64,000 nt of DNA from Streptomyces sp. NRRL F-2580 (GTDB taxonomy: Bacteria > Actinomycetota > Actinomycetes > Streptomycetales > Streptomycetaceae), in the NCBI RefSeq assembly GCF_000720115.1, contig NZ_JOIR01000035.1, positions 79,950 to 143,949 of the forward strand, given 5' to 3'. The notes beneath the pieces are model-generated. The model did not search any database. It was not told where the DNA came from and saw only the letters and a program-made list of their open reading frames with translations. The position numbers and the translations under genes are program-made. Below, in pieces: positions 1 through 8,988 of this stretch (its first letter is position 1; each line of letters starts with the position of its first letter).

Positions 1-1
1 C

Positions 2-439
2 CGTGCCGTCGATTCGAGGCCCCTGCTTCATGATCATGCCGTGGTGTCCATCCGCGGCCGGCGGCCGGACGGGAGGTGGGGCAACCTCTCGGCGGGCGCC
101 CTGATGACACACATCGTCGCGGCCGACGCCCTCTACACCTTGCTCTTCATGGAGGAGGTCTCGGCCGGGCTCGGGTGGGCGTGGGAACCGCGCGAGGTGA
201 CGCCCGGCCGTCGCCCGGTCGTGGAAATCGCCGGGATCGACCAGCGGCTCATCGGCTGGCCGTCCACCCGCCGCCAGCAGATCGAGGACGCGCTGCCCGT
301 CCTCACGGCCCAGTACGAGGGGCGGCAGGGGCACCCACCGGGGGAGCATGCCGCCTACGCGCCGGCCTGCCAGGCCGCCGACCAGACCCGCATGCCCAAG
401 CGCACAGTGTGGGAGGCCGAAGCCCATACCCATCATTGA
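2..439 (+). pseudogene. Fragment of a MobF-type (TrwC/TraA-like) conjugative relaxase
   Basis: The reading frame is already open at the left edge and runs to a TGA at 437-439, giving about 145 residues. The opening LLHDHAVVS segment resembles the HxH part of the three-histidine metal site of MobF relaxases. It is followed by RGRRPDGRW and REVTPGRRPVVEIAG, which fit the same family just after its catalytic centre. Family members normally continue for several hundred residues into a helicase domain. Here the frame ends after about 80 further residues with no helicase motif, so this is probably a remnant of an integrated conjugative element or plasmid. The 5' part lies outside the window, so an intact upstream half cannot be excluded. 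Positions 440-604 hold no recognisable gene. Confidence 0.6.
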
Positions 440-604
440 CGGTTACCTATCTCGCGGCCGTGTGACTTCCTGTTAGGAGGCGGCAGGCGGCCGTCAGCGT
501 CCTCATGAGGGAATGTGACCACCTGGACGGGGAACTACCTCACGCCGAACTGACCGAGGTGGGGAGAATGGGCGACCGCCGCCACCCCAGGTCGGGCGGT
601 CGGA

Positions 605-1420
605 TCAGCGAGCCCAGGGCAGTCGTACGGCCTCGATCTCCGAGTCGTTGAGGAGGGCCTCGACGAGCGGCGCCGGGCCGGCGACCTTGGTGGCCCACAA
701 GTCGTAATCCGTACACAGGGCCCAGGACCGGTCGTGGGCCCAGAGGTTGGACGGGCTCCAGAACTCCTCCTCGGGGTGGTCATACAAGGCCTTGGCGTCC
801 GTGAGCCGGCCAGCCCGGACGTGCAGGTTGTCGAAGTCCTCGGCCCTCTGCCCCAGCGGGGTGTAGTAGGCGAGGCAGCGGGTGTCCGGGCCCTGAGGGC
901 TGTGCTCGGTGAGGATCTCGATCAGTCGGTTCCAGTCGGCACGGTCCAGGCTGCCCTCGGAGGGCGACGCGATACCGACCGGCCAACCGTCCGTCTCGTG
1001 GAGCGAAGGGAAGGACCTGGGGCAGGGCAGGAACCCCTCGGGGGCCACGGGGTCTCCGGTCCGCATGGAGAGTTCCGCCCAGCGCAGACGGCGGTAGCGT
1101 GGTCCGGGGTCCTCGCCCGTCCGCTTGGCGAAGGTGTTCGAGAGGTCGGTGAACACGTCCGCCGGGTCGAGACCCGGGATGATCTCCGGGCTGGTGGCGT
1201 TCCAGTTCAGGAAGGCACGCTGGTACTCGACGTACGACATCTCGAAGGGCCCGAGTTCGTGTTCGTACATGGCGTGGAGCACCCAGGCCGCATCAGGCAG
1301 CGGTGGCGGCATGAAACCGGTGAGCCCGTCGTCGGCGGCCAGTGCACGAAGCCAGTCAGTCTCCGCGGCTGCGGCGAGCGGCCAGCGGGCGGTCGCCAGA
1401 GCGGCGGAGGTCTCATACAT
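605..1420 (-). CDS. Conserved hypothetical protein, 271 aa
   Basis: Acidic soluble protein of 271 residues with streptomycete codon use. No signal peptide, membrane segment or known catalytic motif is visible. It is rich in Trp, Pro and acidic residues (for example around residues 80-120 and 220-250), like many uncharacterised actinobacterial proteins. There is no Shine-Dalgarno sequence before the ATG. Instead a TATCCT -10 element lies six bases upstream, so the mRNA is probably leaderless. The IS5 element ends only about 25 bp further upstream and may have replaced the original -35 region. Function not recognised. Confidence 0.7.
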   Translation of the reverse strand: MYETSAALATARWPLAAAAETDWLRALAADDGLTGFMPPPLPDAAWVLHAMYEHELGPFEMSYVEYQRAFLNWNATSPEIIPGLDPADVFTDLSNTFAKRTGEDPGPRYRRLRWAELSMRTGDPVAPEGFLPCPRSFPSLHETDGWPVGIASPSEGSLDRADWNRLIEILTEHSPQGPDTRCLAYYTPLGQRAEDFDNLHVRAGRLTDAKALYDHPEEEFWSPSNLWAHDRSWALCTDYDLWATKVAGPAPLVEALLNDSEIEAVRLPWAR

Positions 1421-1426
1421 CAGCTC

Positions 1427-1432
1427 AGGATA
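1427..1432 (-). promoter_or_regulatory. -10 element of a leaderless promoter
   Basis: On the minus strand TATCCT is followed by six bases (gagctg) and then the ATG of the 271-aa gene. This is the TAnnnT spacing of actinobacterial leaderless transcripts. No good -35 is visible. The region where it should lie abuts the left end of the IS5 element. Confidence 0.45.
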
Positions 1433-1458
1433 TGAGCGCAGATCCGGTGCTGCTCAGG

Positions 1459-2374
1459 GGGTCCGTCTTCAAATGATCGTTCGATGATGGATCATGGTCT
1501 CGTGATTCGTCGTCATGAACTGACTGATGCCGAGTGGGAGTTGCTGGCCCCGCTGATACCGAGGGCCGGCAGGGGCCGGCCTCGGGCGGAGGACCGCAGG
1601 GTCATCAACGGGATGGTCTACAAGATCCGGACCGGGGTTTCCTGGCGTGACCTGCCGGAACGTTACGGCCCGTGGAAGTCGGTCTACACCCGCTTCCGCC
1701 GCTATGCCATCGACGGAGTGTTCACCCGGGCCCTGCAGCAGATCCAGGCGCAGGCCGACGCGGCTGGTGACATCGACTGGCTGGTCCAGATCGACTCCAC
1801 CATCGTCCGCGCCCACCAGCACGCCGCCGCCACGGGGCGAAAAGGGGGAAACATCGGGCGGACGAAGCGGACGATCACGCCCTCGGCCGATCCCGCGGAG
1901 GCCTGACCACCAAAATCCATCTCGCCTGCGATGGCCGCGGCCGGCCCCTGGCCGTACTGCTGACTCCCGGCCAACGGCACGACGGCATCTGCGCACGACC
2001 TCTGCTCGAACGCATCCGGGTGCCCCGCACCGGCCTTGGCCGGCCCCGCTGCCGACCGGACCACGTCATCGCCGACAAGGCCTACAGCTCGCGGGGATTC
2101 CGCGCCTACCTGCGCCGACGCGGCATCGGGCACACCATCCCGGAGAAGAGAGACCAGAAACGGCACCGCCACAACCGAGGCCGGCGAGGCGGCCGACCGA
2201 CGGGTTTCGACAGCAAGATCTACTGCCGTCGCAACACGGTCGAACGCTGCTTCAATCGACTGAAAGGCTTCCGAGGCATCGCCACCCGCTACGAGAAGAC
2301 AGCCACCTCCTACGAAGCAGCGGTCACACTCGCATCGCTCCTGCTCTGGGCAAGATCGGTTTGAAGGTGGACCC
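1459..2374 (+). mobile_element. IS5-family insertion sequence, 916 bp
   Basis: Terminal inverted repeats are visible: gggtccgtcttcaaa at 1459-1473 and tttgaaggtggaccc at 2360-2374, matching at 13 of 15 positions. The unit contains a single transposase gene in two overlapping frames. Length and organisation fit the small IS5-type elements common in Streptomyces. A clear target duplication could not be read. The right end lies inside the 3' part of the minus-strand lipoprotein gene, which it truncates. Confidence 0.8.
1484..2364 (+). CDS. IS5-family transposase, two frames joined by a -1 shift
   Basis: The first part (1484-1906) has the N-terminal HELTDAEWELLAPLIP domain (DUF4096 type) and the first catalytic Asp in QIDSTIVRAH. 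The second part, in the -1 frame and ending at 2364, carries GLTTKIHLACDGRG, the second Asp in IADKAYS and the Glu in NTVERCFNRLKGFRGIATRYEK, completing a DDE triad. The frames overlap around 1838-1850, where the run cgaaaagggggaaac could support -1 slippage. After the shift the text reads DEADDHALGRSRGG, as in intact homologues. This could be programmed frameshifting, common in IS5 relatives, or an inactivating indel; sequence alone does not decide. Confidence 0.75.
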
Positions 2375-2972
2375 TAGTGTCTGTGTCGGCCGGCTTGCCC
2401 GACGCTTTCACCCAGTTCTCGATCTGCTTTCGCGTCTGGGAATCCCCGATGGTGATCCGCGAGGTTGCTGGGATGTTGGCGGCTTGTGTGACGGTGACCT
2501 GACCGCGAGCTTGTTCCGGGGCACCTTCACCGGAGGCGTATTCAATCACCATGGCGTTCTTACTGCACAGGAGGGATGCCCAGACTCTCTGGTTTCCGGG
2601 GCCTGAGGCGCTGTTGTAGGGGCCTGCCGGGTAACCGTTGCTTCCCTGGCCATTGGCAGGCCACTTCGAGACCAGATGAATTTGATTCACCTTAGGGTCT
2701 CCTTTGGAAGCGGCCAGGATTCCACAGGAATCGTTATTCACGTAGGCGATAAGGCGATTCTGGCCATATTGAAGCTCGGAAAGAATCTTGACGGGGTCTG
2801 ATATGTCGGCCAGTGGATCGCCAGAGACGGAAATCGCTTCAAGTTGAGCCAGAGGGGCGAATTGGATGCCATTCGGGGGCGTTTCACCGTCGCGGCGACC
2901 GCCGCTTTCACACCCTGCGATGAAGAAAATGAAGGCAGCCCCGATGGCTAGAGTCCGATGATTTCGAGCCAT
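2310..2972 (-). CDS. Putative lipoprotein with IS-derived C-terminus
   Basis: An N-terminal signal ends in a lipobox (FFIAGC, Cys about residue 20), predicting a lipid-anchored extracellular protein. The ATG at 2972 has GAGGT at good spacing; an upstream in-frame ATG at 2987 is less likely. The mature part has two Cys (NNDSCGIL and SLLCSKNAM) and no catalytic motif I know. The last 20 or so residues, from VHLQTD onward, are encoded by the right end of the IS5 element, so the native C-terminus is lost. The gene starts 40 bp after a decayed secreted-protein gene, probably its former operon partner. Function not recognised. Confidence 0.6.
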   Translation of the reverse strand: MARNHRTLAIGAAFIFFIAGCESGGRRDGETPPNGIQFAPLAQLEAISVSGDPLADISDPVKILSELQYGQNRLIAYVNNDSCGILAASKGDPKVNQIHLVSKWPANGQGSNGYPAGPYNSASGPGNQRVWASLLCSKNAMVIEYASGEGAPEQARGQVTVTQAANIPATSRITIGDSQTRKQIENWVKASGKPADTDTRVHLQTDLAQSRSDASVTAAS

Positions 2973-3011
2973 GGGGCTGCACCTCATTCAGGTCGTATCT
3001 TCAGCGCTTCG

Positions 3012-3616
3012 TTACTGCGTCCACTGATTGAAGCAGACGCCCACAGGCTTGTAGGCCCAGACCCTCTTCCCCGTAGGCAGGTCGCCGCCGGCACCGGACC
3101 AGGCCTCGCCTTCCTATATGTGGTAGAGCGGGAAGGCCTGGATGGCCCCCACTCGCCTTCGAGCACCTCGGAACGCGACTCGTTCTTGACACCGTAGGTG
3201 CTGGTGACGCTCCAGCCCAGGCCCGCCGAGATGTACTTGAGGTCGACGTTGATCTCCCTCGTGACGGTGGCGGCCACGCTCTTGTCGACCGACAGGACGA
3301 ATGATGTCGGTTCCGCAGGACTGGGCGATCCAGTGGCCGTTCTTGATTCGATAGAAGACGTCCGCGCCTGTCGGTGCAGGGGCTACCGGAGAAGCAGTCT
3401 CGGCCGACAGCTGACTGTTTCCGGCCGGTGCCTCAGTCCGCTCGACCACGGTGTTCGGGCCCGGGGTGAAGAACTTGCCGTCCGCGGAGGTCGAGCTGGT
3501 GGGGACGCCTAACGGAGAACTACCTTCCGCATGGGACACCCCAGCCCCCTGGTTGCAGTCAGGGCGGCAGTCGCACCCGATACAGCCAGAATCTTGGTGA
3601 TTTCACGCGGCCTCAA
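3012..3616 (-). pseudogene. Decayed secreted protein gene
   Basis: Fragments of one coding sequence lie in alternating frames. A TTG-started signal peptide (EITKILAVSGATAALTA, 3616 to about 3545) is followed in another frame by VSHAEGSSPLG through GHWIAQSCGTDI (3539 to about 3315). The sequence switches again for SVDKSVAATVTREINVDLKY up to GVKNESRSEVLEGEWG, and returns for AIQAFPLYHI, an in-frame TAG, and then EGEAWSGAGGDLP to NQWTQ with TAA at 3012. That makes three frameshifts and one nonsense codon. The original product was a secreted protein of about 200 residues whose function I do not recognise. It sits directly upstream of the lipoprotein gene. Confidence 0.7.
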
Positions 3617-3869
3617 GGGTTGCCGCTTCAAACATTTGCTATTTAGTGGCTGCGCGCAATGAAGTGCTGACGAAATTGGCCTCTGTGGCGAATCTCCGCC
3701 CTGCCGTAATTCCCGTTCCGTACTTGACGGTTTTCTGGCACTGCCGAGCCCTCTCGGGCGGCTCCGAGTACGACGCCGCCATGGCGCTGAGACTGCCTTC
3801 GCAGTCGCCGGAGGCCAGGGCCCGCACGCCGGAGCCGCCCCACTCGCTCGCAGCGCCAGCAGACTCGCT

Positions 3870-4268
3870 CCGTACCCCCGTCGGCGAGTGCGATCAGGGC
3901 TGTACGAACGTGACGCATCGGACGCGCGCTGACCGGGGTGTCCGGGCACCGACAGGACGTGGACGGCCCCCTCCGCGCCCCGGCGGGTGTACGCGTGCAC
4001 GGGATGCCCCTCGTCCAGCGCCCGGACCGCGGGGGCGGTCTCGGTGGTGGGGCCGTCCAGGAGATCCGTCGTGCCGGCTGTGGCCACCCGTTCGTTCCTG
4101 CCGCTGCGGGAGGTCAGGTCCACGGCCGCGGCGTCGCACATGGTCCGGAACACGAACCCGGCGAGCTCCCGCCAGGCTCCCGCTCGTCGGACGACGTGCC
4201 GACCTGCGCGAGAGCCTCCTCCATCGCGCGCAGGCGTGCCTCCAGGCCATCCCGGTCGTGCCTTTCAC
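3870..4268 (-). pseudogene. Degenerate hypothetical gene, possibly GAF-like regulator
   Basis: The segment FRTMCDAAAVDLTSRSGRNERVA through HPVHAYTRRGAEGAVHVLSV (4153 to about 3900) has normal codon use. The segment just upstream in a different frame, DGLEARLRAMEEALAQVGT, looks like its coiled-coil N-terminus. Joining them needs one indel near 4155-4175. The 3' side runs on into non-coding-like sequence. The pattern (helix, then an alpha/beta sensor-like stretch) is only suggestive of a GAF-type domain. I cannot name a function. Confidence 0.35.
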
Positions 4269-4391
4269 CAGCCCAGCGTTATTGCCTGACCTCGGGCAAG
4301 GCGGGGTGACGGCGTCGCGGTCGGCGTCCGGACCGCCGAGCAGCCCGGACGAGTGGGCGGCGCCCGGGTGTTCGTGCGACCTGTGGCGCGA

Positions 4392-4631
4392 TCACGCCCC
4401 GTCCGGCGCGGTCGTACGCGCGACGATCGGAGCGGTCCGCGCCGCAGGCGAGCCCCGTTCGCCGGACCCGGCCGTGCGGGCGCACCGGCAGACGGTGCCT
4501 TCGGGCGCGGACGCCAGCGCCCGCTGCCGCCGGACGTGGCGGGCGCGCAGTACTGCGTACAGCGCGGCGGTGGCGACGCCGACGGCGCACCAGGCGCCGA
4601 GGATCACGGCGATCGTGGTGAGGACGGCCAC
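4392..4631 (-). CDS. Small membrane protein, 79 aa
   Basis: The GTG start at 4631 is preceded by GAGGAG five bases away. Residues about 3-25 (VLTTIAVILGAWCAVGVATAAL) form one hydrophobic helix, followed by a basic RARHVRRQRA stretch, so the N-terminus is probably outside and the tail cytoplasmic. The tail has a CRC pair and is otherwise low complexity. Length and design match many actinobacterial single-pass proteins of unknown role. Neighbouring frames here are poor. Confidence 0.5.
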   Translation of the reverse strand: MAVLTTIAVILGAWCAVGVATAALYAVLRARHVRRQRALASAPEGTVCRCARTAGSGERGSPAARTAPIVARTTAPDGA

Positions 4632-5073
4632 GGGTGCTCCTCGGGTGGGAGTCGGCGGGAGCAGCGGCAGGGGAGACGGCCGCCGGCGGAGGCATGCGGG
4701 CCGGGGGCACCGGGTTCGACCGCGGCCGCCGGACGGTGGGGTGACTCGCCGCGTAGCACGATGCGTTGTCCTTGCCGCCGGTGCCGAGGTGCGCACACGC
4801 GCCGAAGAAGGCACACGCGCCGAGGAACGCCGATACATCTGCGACGAGAAGAGTCACCATGAACCGCCTTCGGGCAACGATCGTGAGCGGCGCGGCCGTT
4901 GTGGCCGCGGACGCCATGCCCCGGGGAGCGTCACTCGGCAGCGGAGTGTCGAAGCCGGCCGGGCCGTGTGGTGCTCACCGTGAGGGACAAGTACCCCGAG
5001 CGCGTGGACTTCACGCTGCCAACTGCCCCACGAGAGGGGAGTATCGGGGTGTTCCCCCGCCGCCGAGGCCGTG
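4632..5073. other. 442 bases without a convincing gene
   Basis: An ATG at 4859 starts a signal-peptide-like stretch (MNRLRATIVSGAAVVAADA) that soon becomes Arg/Pro-rich. A different frame around 4975-5040 gives LTVRDKYPERVDFTLPTAP, which looks protein-like. This may be a small secreted-protein gene broken by one or two indels, but no family is recognisable. The rest shows nothing I can support. Confidence 0.25.
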
Positions 5074-5964
5074 TCAGCAGCACTGCCAGGTGAAGCGGGC
5101 CTCCTCGAAGCGGCCCGCCGCCAGGTCGGCCGGGCGCATCAGCCAGTACAGGGTCCCGACGTCCCCCCACATCATGTCCGCCTCGTGATCGGTGTCGATC
5201 TGCGCGAGGAGCACCCACCCGGCGGCCTCGTCGGCCAGGCGGGGGTCCTGCCAGGAGGTGCCGGGGCCGAGCAGCGCGCCCGCGATCTCCCACTCCACCG
5301 CCCCCTGTACGGGCACGGCGTGGCCGCCGAGCCGGTGCCGGGCGCCCCTGGGATCGGGGTCGAGGGCCCTGAGGGCCTTGGAGAAGGGCCTGGCGTTGAC
5401 CGGGTGGCCGCGCCAGTCGCGCGAGCCGACGACGTCGCCGAAGGCAGCGCGCACGCTCGGAGCGTCGTCCGCCGGCACGGTGAGCCCCGCCTGCGCGCTG
5501 AGCGGCACCTCGGGGTACGGGGGCAGCCCGGCGGGGGCGGGGTGCGGGTGGGTGGCGGCGCCGGCCGGGACGTACAGCACCTGGGCGCCCGGTCGGGTTT
5601 CGGGGTCCTCGGGGTGGACGAGGGGGTCTTCGCCGTCGAGGCGCCCGTCGAAGAGGAAGAAGAGGAGCGTCCCGGAGGTGGGCAGGGAGAGGCCGACGTC
5701 GCCCGCCGCCGCGAGGGCCGCGCAGTCGAGGGACGCGATGTGCGAGAGCGGGCCGTTCCCCTCCCACACCGGCCACGGTGTGTCGGCGGGCAGCTCCGGC
5801 AGTCCTCCGAGCTGCCCCGCCCGCGGTCCGTCACCCGCGTGCGCCAGGCGCAGGCCCGGGGCGAGCATCCCGAGCCATCGCGCGGCGTCGTCGGGGGAGA
5901 GGAGGCGGTGGGCGAGCTCGTGCAGGGCTTCGGCGGGAGCGTGCGTCATGGATCGATCATGCAC
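5074..5964 (-). CDS. DUF1963 (YwqG-like) domain protein
   Basis: About 291-296 residues; the start is at 5964 or at the internal ATG at 5949 (MTHAPAEAL), and neither has a strong ribosome-binding site. The GGLPELPADTPWPVWEGN segment (roughly residues 53-70), LSHIASLDCAAL and LLFFLFDG are hallmarks of DUF1963/YwqG proteins, as is the late WVLLAQIDTD followed by DVGTLYWLMRPADLAAGRF. These are cytoplasmic beta-rich proteins of unknown biochemical role. The gene stands alone on its strand and ends in two Cys residues (WQCC). Confidence 0.85.
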   Translation of the reverse strand: MHDRSMTHAPAEALHELAHRLLSPDDAARWLGMLAPGLRLAHAGDGPRAGQLGGLPELPADTPWPVWEGNGPLSHIASLDCAALAAAGDVGLSLPTSGTLLFFLFDGRLDGEDPLVHPEDPETRPGAQVLYVPAGAATHPHPAPAGLPPYPEVPLSAQAGLTVPADDAPSVRAAFGDVVGSRDWRGHPVNARPFSKALRALDPDPRGARHRLGGHAVPVQGAVEWEIAGALLGPGTSWQDPRLADEAAGWVLLAQIDTDHEADMMWGDVGTLYWLMRPADLAAGRFEEARFTWQCC

Positions 5965-6069
5965 GAGAGCACTGACATCCCCCCGGGAGGTTGGGAACTG
6001 CGCCGGCGCCGGGCGCGGACCCTTACGGACCCGCTCGCACCCGTGTCGGCCGGCGCAGCGCCCGTCCGC

Positions 6070-6345
6070 TCAGCAGGTGCGTCCGACGTAGTGGGCGTTG
6101 CTCACCTTGCTGCGCGATCCGAGCCACGTCTTGCCGGGGGCCACGCACTTCTCGTAGTTGGGCCCGAAGACCTCGACCTCGATGATGACCCGGGAGCCGT
6201 CGTTCGTGCAGTGGTTGTAGAAGGAATCGGAGCCCGTGGCGAAGTACCCGCACGGATCGGCGGTCGCGGGCGTGGCGGTGACCAGCCCGCCCGCGATCAT
6301 CAGGCCGGCGGACAGCAGGGCGGTGGCGAGGCGACGAGCGTGCAC
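6070..6345 (-). CDS. Small secreted protein, 91 aa
   Basis: The GTG start at 6345 is chosen because GAGGAG lies six bases upstream; longer frames lack a site. The product begins with a Sec signal (MHARRLATALLSAGLMIAGG, cleavage after ATPATA) and leaves a mature chain of about 60 residues with four Cys (DPCGYF, NHCTND, EKCVAP, GRTC), probably two disulphides. Small four-Cys exported proteins of this kind are common in Streptomyces and have no assigned role. Expression should be independent, since flanking genes are unrelated. Confidence 0.75.
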   Translation of the reverse strand: MHARRLATALLSAGLMIAGGLVTATPATADPCGYFATGSDSFYNHCTNDGSRVIIEVEVFGPNYEKCVAPGKTWLGSRSKVSNAHYVGRTC

Positions 6346-6530
6346 GGAAACTCCTCGGAATTCGGTTGCTGACAACAATGCGATCACCCTAGGCGCCACC
6401 CACCTGGCCGAATCGATTCAGCGGTGACCCGACACACCGATAGTGTGAAGCCGGAACCGGCTGCGTCCACTCGGCGGTAGACGCGCCGACGAATCGCATT
6501 ACGTGGGCGTCGGCATGGAACGATCTCCGC

Positions 6531-6767
6531 ATGACAGAGAGCTCGAGCCCGTACATCTCCTCGCCGAGGGTCACAGTGCTGGCAGTGCAGCCCGGCGATC
6601 CGCCTTTCCGGATCGTGGAGATCGACGGGGAGATGGTCCGTATGGCGGAGTCCATGACCGACGTGATCCTGGCTGCCGCGGCCGCGGGAATCACGATCCA
6701 CGACCTCGACGATCCGGACGCGGTCCGTTGGGTGGGCGGCGGTAAACTCACCTGGCGGCTGCACTAG
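6531..6767 (+). CDS. Conserved small hypothetical protein, 78 aa
   Basis: 78 residues, acidic, no signal or membrane helix. The middle reads as a compact alpha/beta unit: PFRIVEIDGEMVRMAESMTDVILAA, then an amphipathic segment ending AVRWVGGGKLTWRLH. Codon third positions are G/C rich in this frame only. The ATG lacks a strong Shine-Dalgarno sequence. I do not recognise a function. Confidence 0.6.
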   Translation: MTESSSPYISSPRVTVLAVQPGDPPFRIVEIDGEMVRMAESMTDVILAAAAAGITIHDLDDPDAVRWVGGGKLTWRLH

Positions 6768-6837
6768 CGCCCTGGCCGCCCCGCGGGACGGTCTGCGGGA
6801 GCTTCGGGGCGCCGGGGGTTCGGGGCCGGGCGCCGGT

Positions 6838-7335
6838 TCAGGTGGGCCGGCCGTAGCGGACCTCTGTGCTCCAGATCCGCTCCAGGCGGACGAAGGTGCC
6901 TGGGCGTGGAGCGTGCCAGATCCTGTCCTCGCCCGCGTAGATGCCCACGTGGCCCATGGTCGCGCCGCGGGGGAAGAAGACCAGGTCACCGGTCACGCGA
7001 TCGGACTTGGGGATGTGGCGGGTGTGCTCGTACTGCTGCTCGGCGGTGCGCGGAAGGCGTTTGCCGGCCTTCTTGAAGGCGTAGAGGGTCAGCCCCGAGC
7101 AGTCGAAGCGTTTGGGCCCGGTGGCGCCGTAGGCGTACGGCGAGCCCTGTTTGGAGGCGGCCACCTCCACGGCTCTCGCGCCGTAGGGGGCTGCCGCCTC
7201 GGCCGGCTCCGCGTAGCCGGTCAGTGCGACGGCGGTGAGCAGCAGTATGGAGAAGACGGCACGCGCTCTGGGGCAACAGCCCGTGAGGAGAGAGCCCTTG
7301 GGGGCCTTTCGGAAGTCGGTCCCGAAGCAGGACAA
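6838..7335 (-). CDS. Secreted NlpC/P60 peptidoglycan hydrolase
   Basis: A TTG at 7335 with GGAGG nine bases upstream is the best start, giving 165 residues. Residues 20-45 (AVFSILLLTAVALTGYAEPAEAA) are a signal peptide. The NlpC/P60 domain fills the rest: the catalytic Cys is in KRFDCSGLTLYAF, the His in GHVGIYAG, and the third polar residue is in IWHAPRPG. Such enzymes cleave D-Glu-gamma-diaminopimelate or related stem-peptide bonds outside the cell. The protein has no SH3, LysM or coiled-coil region, so it is a minimal family member. Confidence 0.85.
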   Translation of the reverse strand: MSCFGTDFRKAPKGSLLTGCCPRARAVFSILLLTAVALTGYAEPAEAAAPYGARAVEVAASKQGSPYAYGATGPKRFDCSGLTLYAFKKAGKRLPRTAEQQYEHTRHIPKSDRVTGDLVFFPRGATMGHVGIYAGEDRIWHAPRPGTFVRLERIWSTEVRYGRPT

Positions 7336-7662
7336 TCGTGATACCTCCGCAATCGGTTGGCAGGCGGCAGTTCGGTTCAGATCAGCGGTCCGGTCCTGTT
7401 CTCGGTGGAATACGTCGTGGCTTGGCTCTGACGGCGGACCAGTTTTCACCGACACAATGCGACTGACGGCCTCGGACACGGCGCGAATTGTCCCGAATTT
7501 CCATTCGATTCGAGATAATAGTTATGCATGACTTCCGAACGCGGTCCCAAACCCCGCCGAAATCCGGGAACTTCGGAACCGGCCTGCCAACTCCCCGGCG
7601 CATACGGCTGAACCGCGCCGCCACGAGGCATCGGGCCACCGCCGAGCGGGAACTCAGCACGG

Positions 7663-8988
7663 GTGACCTCGACCGAAGTGCTCCCGGCGCCACCGCCTCG
7701 CGCCGCTGCCCGCCGGGCCCTGCTCGCCGGTTCGGCCGGCAATCTCGTCGAGTGGTACGAGTTCGGCGTCTACGGCTGCTTCGCCACCGTCATCGCGGCC
7801 AACTTCTTCACCCCGCCCACGGGCGCGCGATCCGGGAGCGGTGTCGAGGCGCTCGTCGCCACGTACGCCTCGTTCGCGCTCGCCTTCTTCTTCCGCCCCG
7901 TCGGCGCGCTGCTCTTCGGCCGCCTCGGCGACCGTCTCGGCCGGCGTCCCACCCTCGTCCTCGTCGTCGGCCTCATGACGCTCACCACCACCCTGATCGG
8001 CCTTCTCCCCACCCGGGAGGCCATCGGCCCGGCCGCCCCCTGGCTCCTCACGTTCCTGCGCGTACTGCAAGGACTCTCCGCGGGCGGGGAGTTCGGCGGC
8101 GCGGTGTCCCTGCTGGCGGAGTACGCGCCACCGGGCCGGCGGGGCCTCTACGGGGCGTGGCAGTCCTTCACCGTCGCCCTCGGCCTGCTGGCCGGCGCCG
8201 GTACGGCCGCCGCCCTGGCGACGGTCCTGCCCGCCCCGGCGCTGTACGCGTGGGGGTGGCGCATCCCGTTCCTGCTGGCCCTGCCGCTCGGGGCGGTCGC
8301 GCTGTGGCTGCGCACGGCGCTGGAGGAACCGCCCGGGGCGCCCCCGGCCAAGGCCGCGTCCGCGGCCCGCGGCGGCCAAGTGCCGCCCGGCGGTGGGGTG
8401 CAGGCCCGTGCGGTCGTCCTCGGCATCGGGCGGATCATGGGCTGGTCGGCGGCCGGGTACACCTTCCTCGTCGTCCTGCCGTCCTACCTCCAGTCCACAC
8501 TGGGGGCCTCCTTCCGCAACGCCCTCCTGGCCACCACGCTCGTCAACCTGGGGTTCGCCGCCTCGATCCTGCCCGCCGGGCTGCTCAGCGACCGGTACGG
8601 GCGGCGCCCGGTCATGCTCGGCGGCGCGCTCGGGATCGCCGTACTCGCCTTTCCCCTCCTGCACTTGCTCCAGTCCCCGGACGCCTCCCCGCAAGCCCGG
8701 GCCGCGGCCGTGCTGACGGCGGGCGCGCTCGTCGGACTACTGGCCGGACCGGGGCCGGCCATGCTCGCCGAGATGTTCCCCCGACGAGTGCGCTGCACCG
8801 GCCTCGGGCTGGCCTACGCCCTCACCAACGCGGTGTTCTCCGGCTGCGCGGGGCTCGTCATCACCGCATTGACCGCACGGACAGGAGACACCGCCATCCC
8901 CGCCTACTACGCCGCCGGCGCCTGCGCCATCAGCTCACTCGCACTGCTGACCCTGCGCGGGAACGACCACCGGGAGCCCCTGCGATGA
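7663..8988 (+). CDS. MHS-type MFS transporter
   Basis: 441 residues with about twelve hydrophobic segments. NLVEWYEFGVYGCFATVIAANFF near the N-terminus, FFRPVGALLFGRLGDRLGRRP in loop 2-3 and LLSDRYGRRPV in the second half are typical of the metabolite:H+ symporter (MHS) branch (ProP, KgtP, ShiA relatives). The GTG start at 7663 has only a weak upstream GGGA. Its stop overlaps the anmK start (ATGA), so the two are translationally coupled. The coupling suggests that the substrate is a cell-wall sugar such as anhydro-N-acetylmuramic acid; that is an inference from context only. Confidence 0.85.
   Translation: MTSTEVLPAPPPRAAARRALLAGSAGNLVEWYEFGVYGCFATVIAANFFTPPTGARSGSGVEALVATYASFALAFFFRPVGALLFGRLGDRLGRRPTLVLVVGLMTLTTTLIGLLPTREAIGPAAPWLLTFLRVLQGLSAGGEFGGAVSLLAEYAPPGRRGLYGAWQSFTVALGLLAGAGTAAALATVLPAPALYAWGWRIPFLLALPLGAVALWLRTALEEPPGAPPAKAASAARGGQVPPGGGVQARAVVLGIGRIMGWSAAGYTFLVVLPSYLQSTLGASFRNALLATTLVNLGFAASILPAGLLSDRYGRRPVMLGGALGIAVLAFPLLHLLQSPDASPQARAAAVLTAGALVGLLAGPGPAMLAEMFPRRVRCTGLGLAYALTNAVFSGCAGLVITALTARTGDTAIPAYYAAGACAISSLALLTLRGNDHREPLR

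Noticed and set aside
4279..4917. 212-codon minus-strand frame
   Set aside because: Most is Arg/Pro-rich; only the small membrane protein in a different frame (4392-4631) has a good start and sensible composition.
7340..7500. c-di-AMP (ydaO) riboswitch upstream of the NlpC/P60 gene
   Set aside because: Such switches precede many wall hydrolases in Streptomyces, but the region is short and the conserved blocks were not seen.
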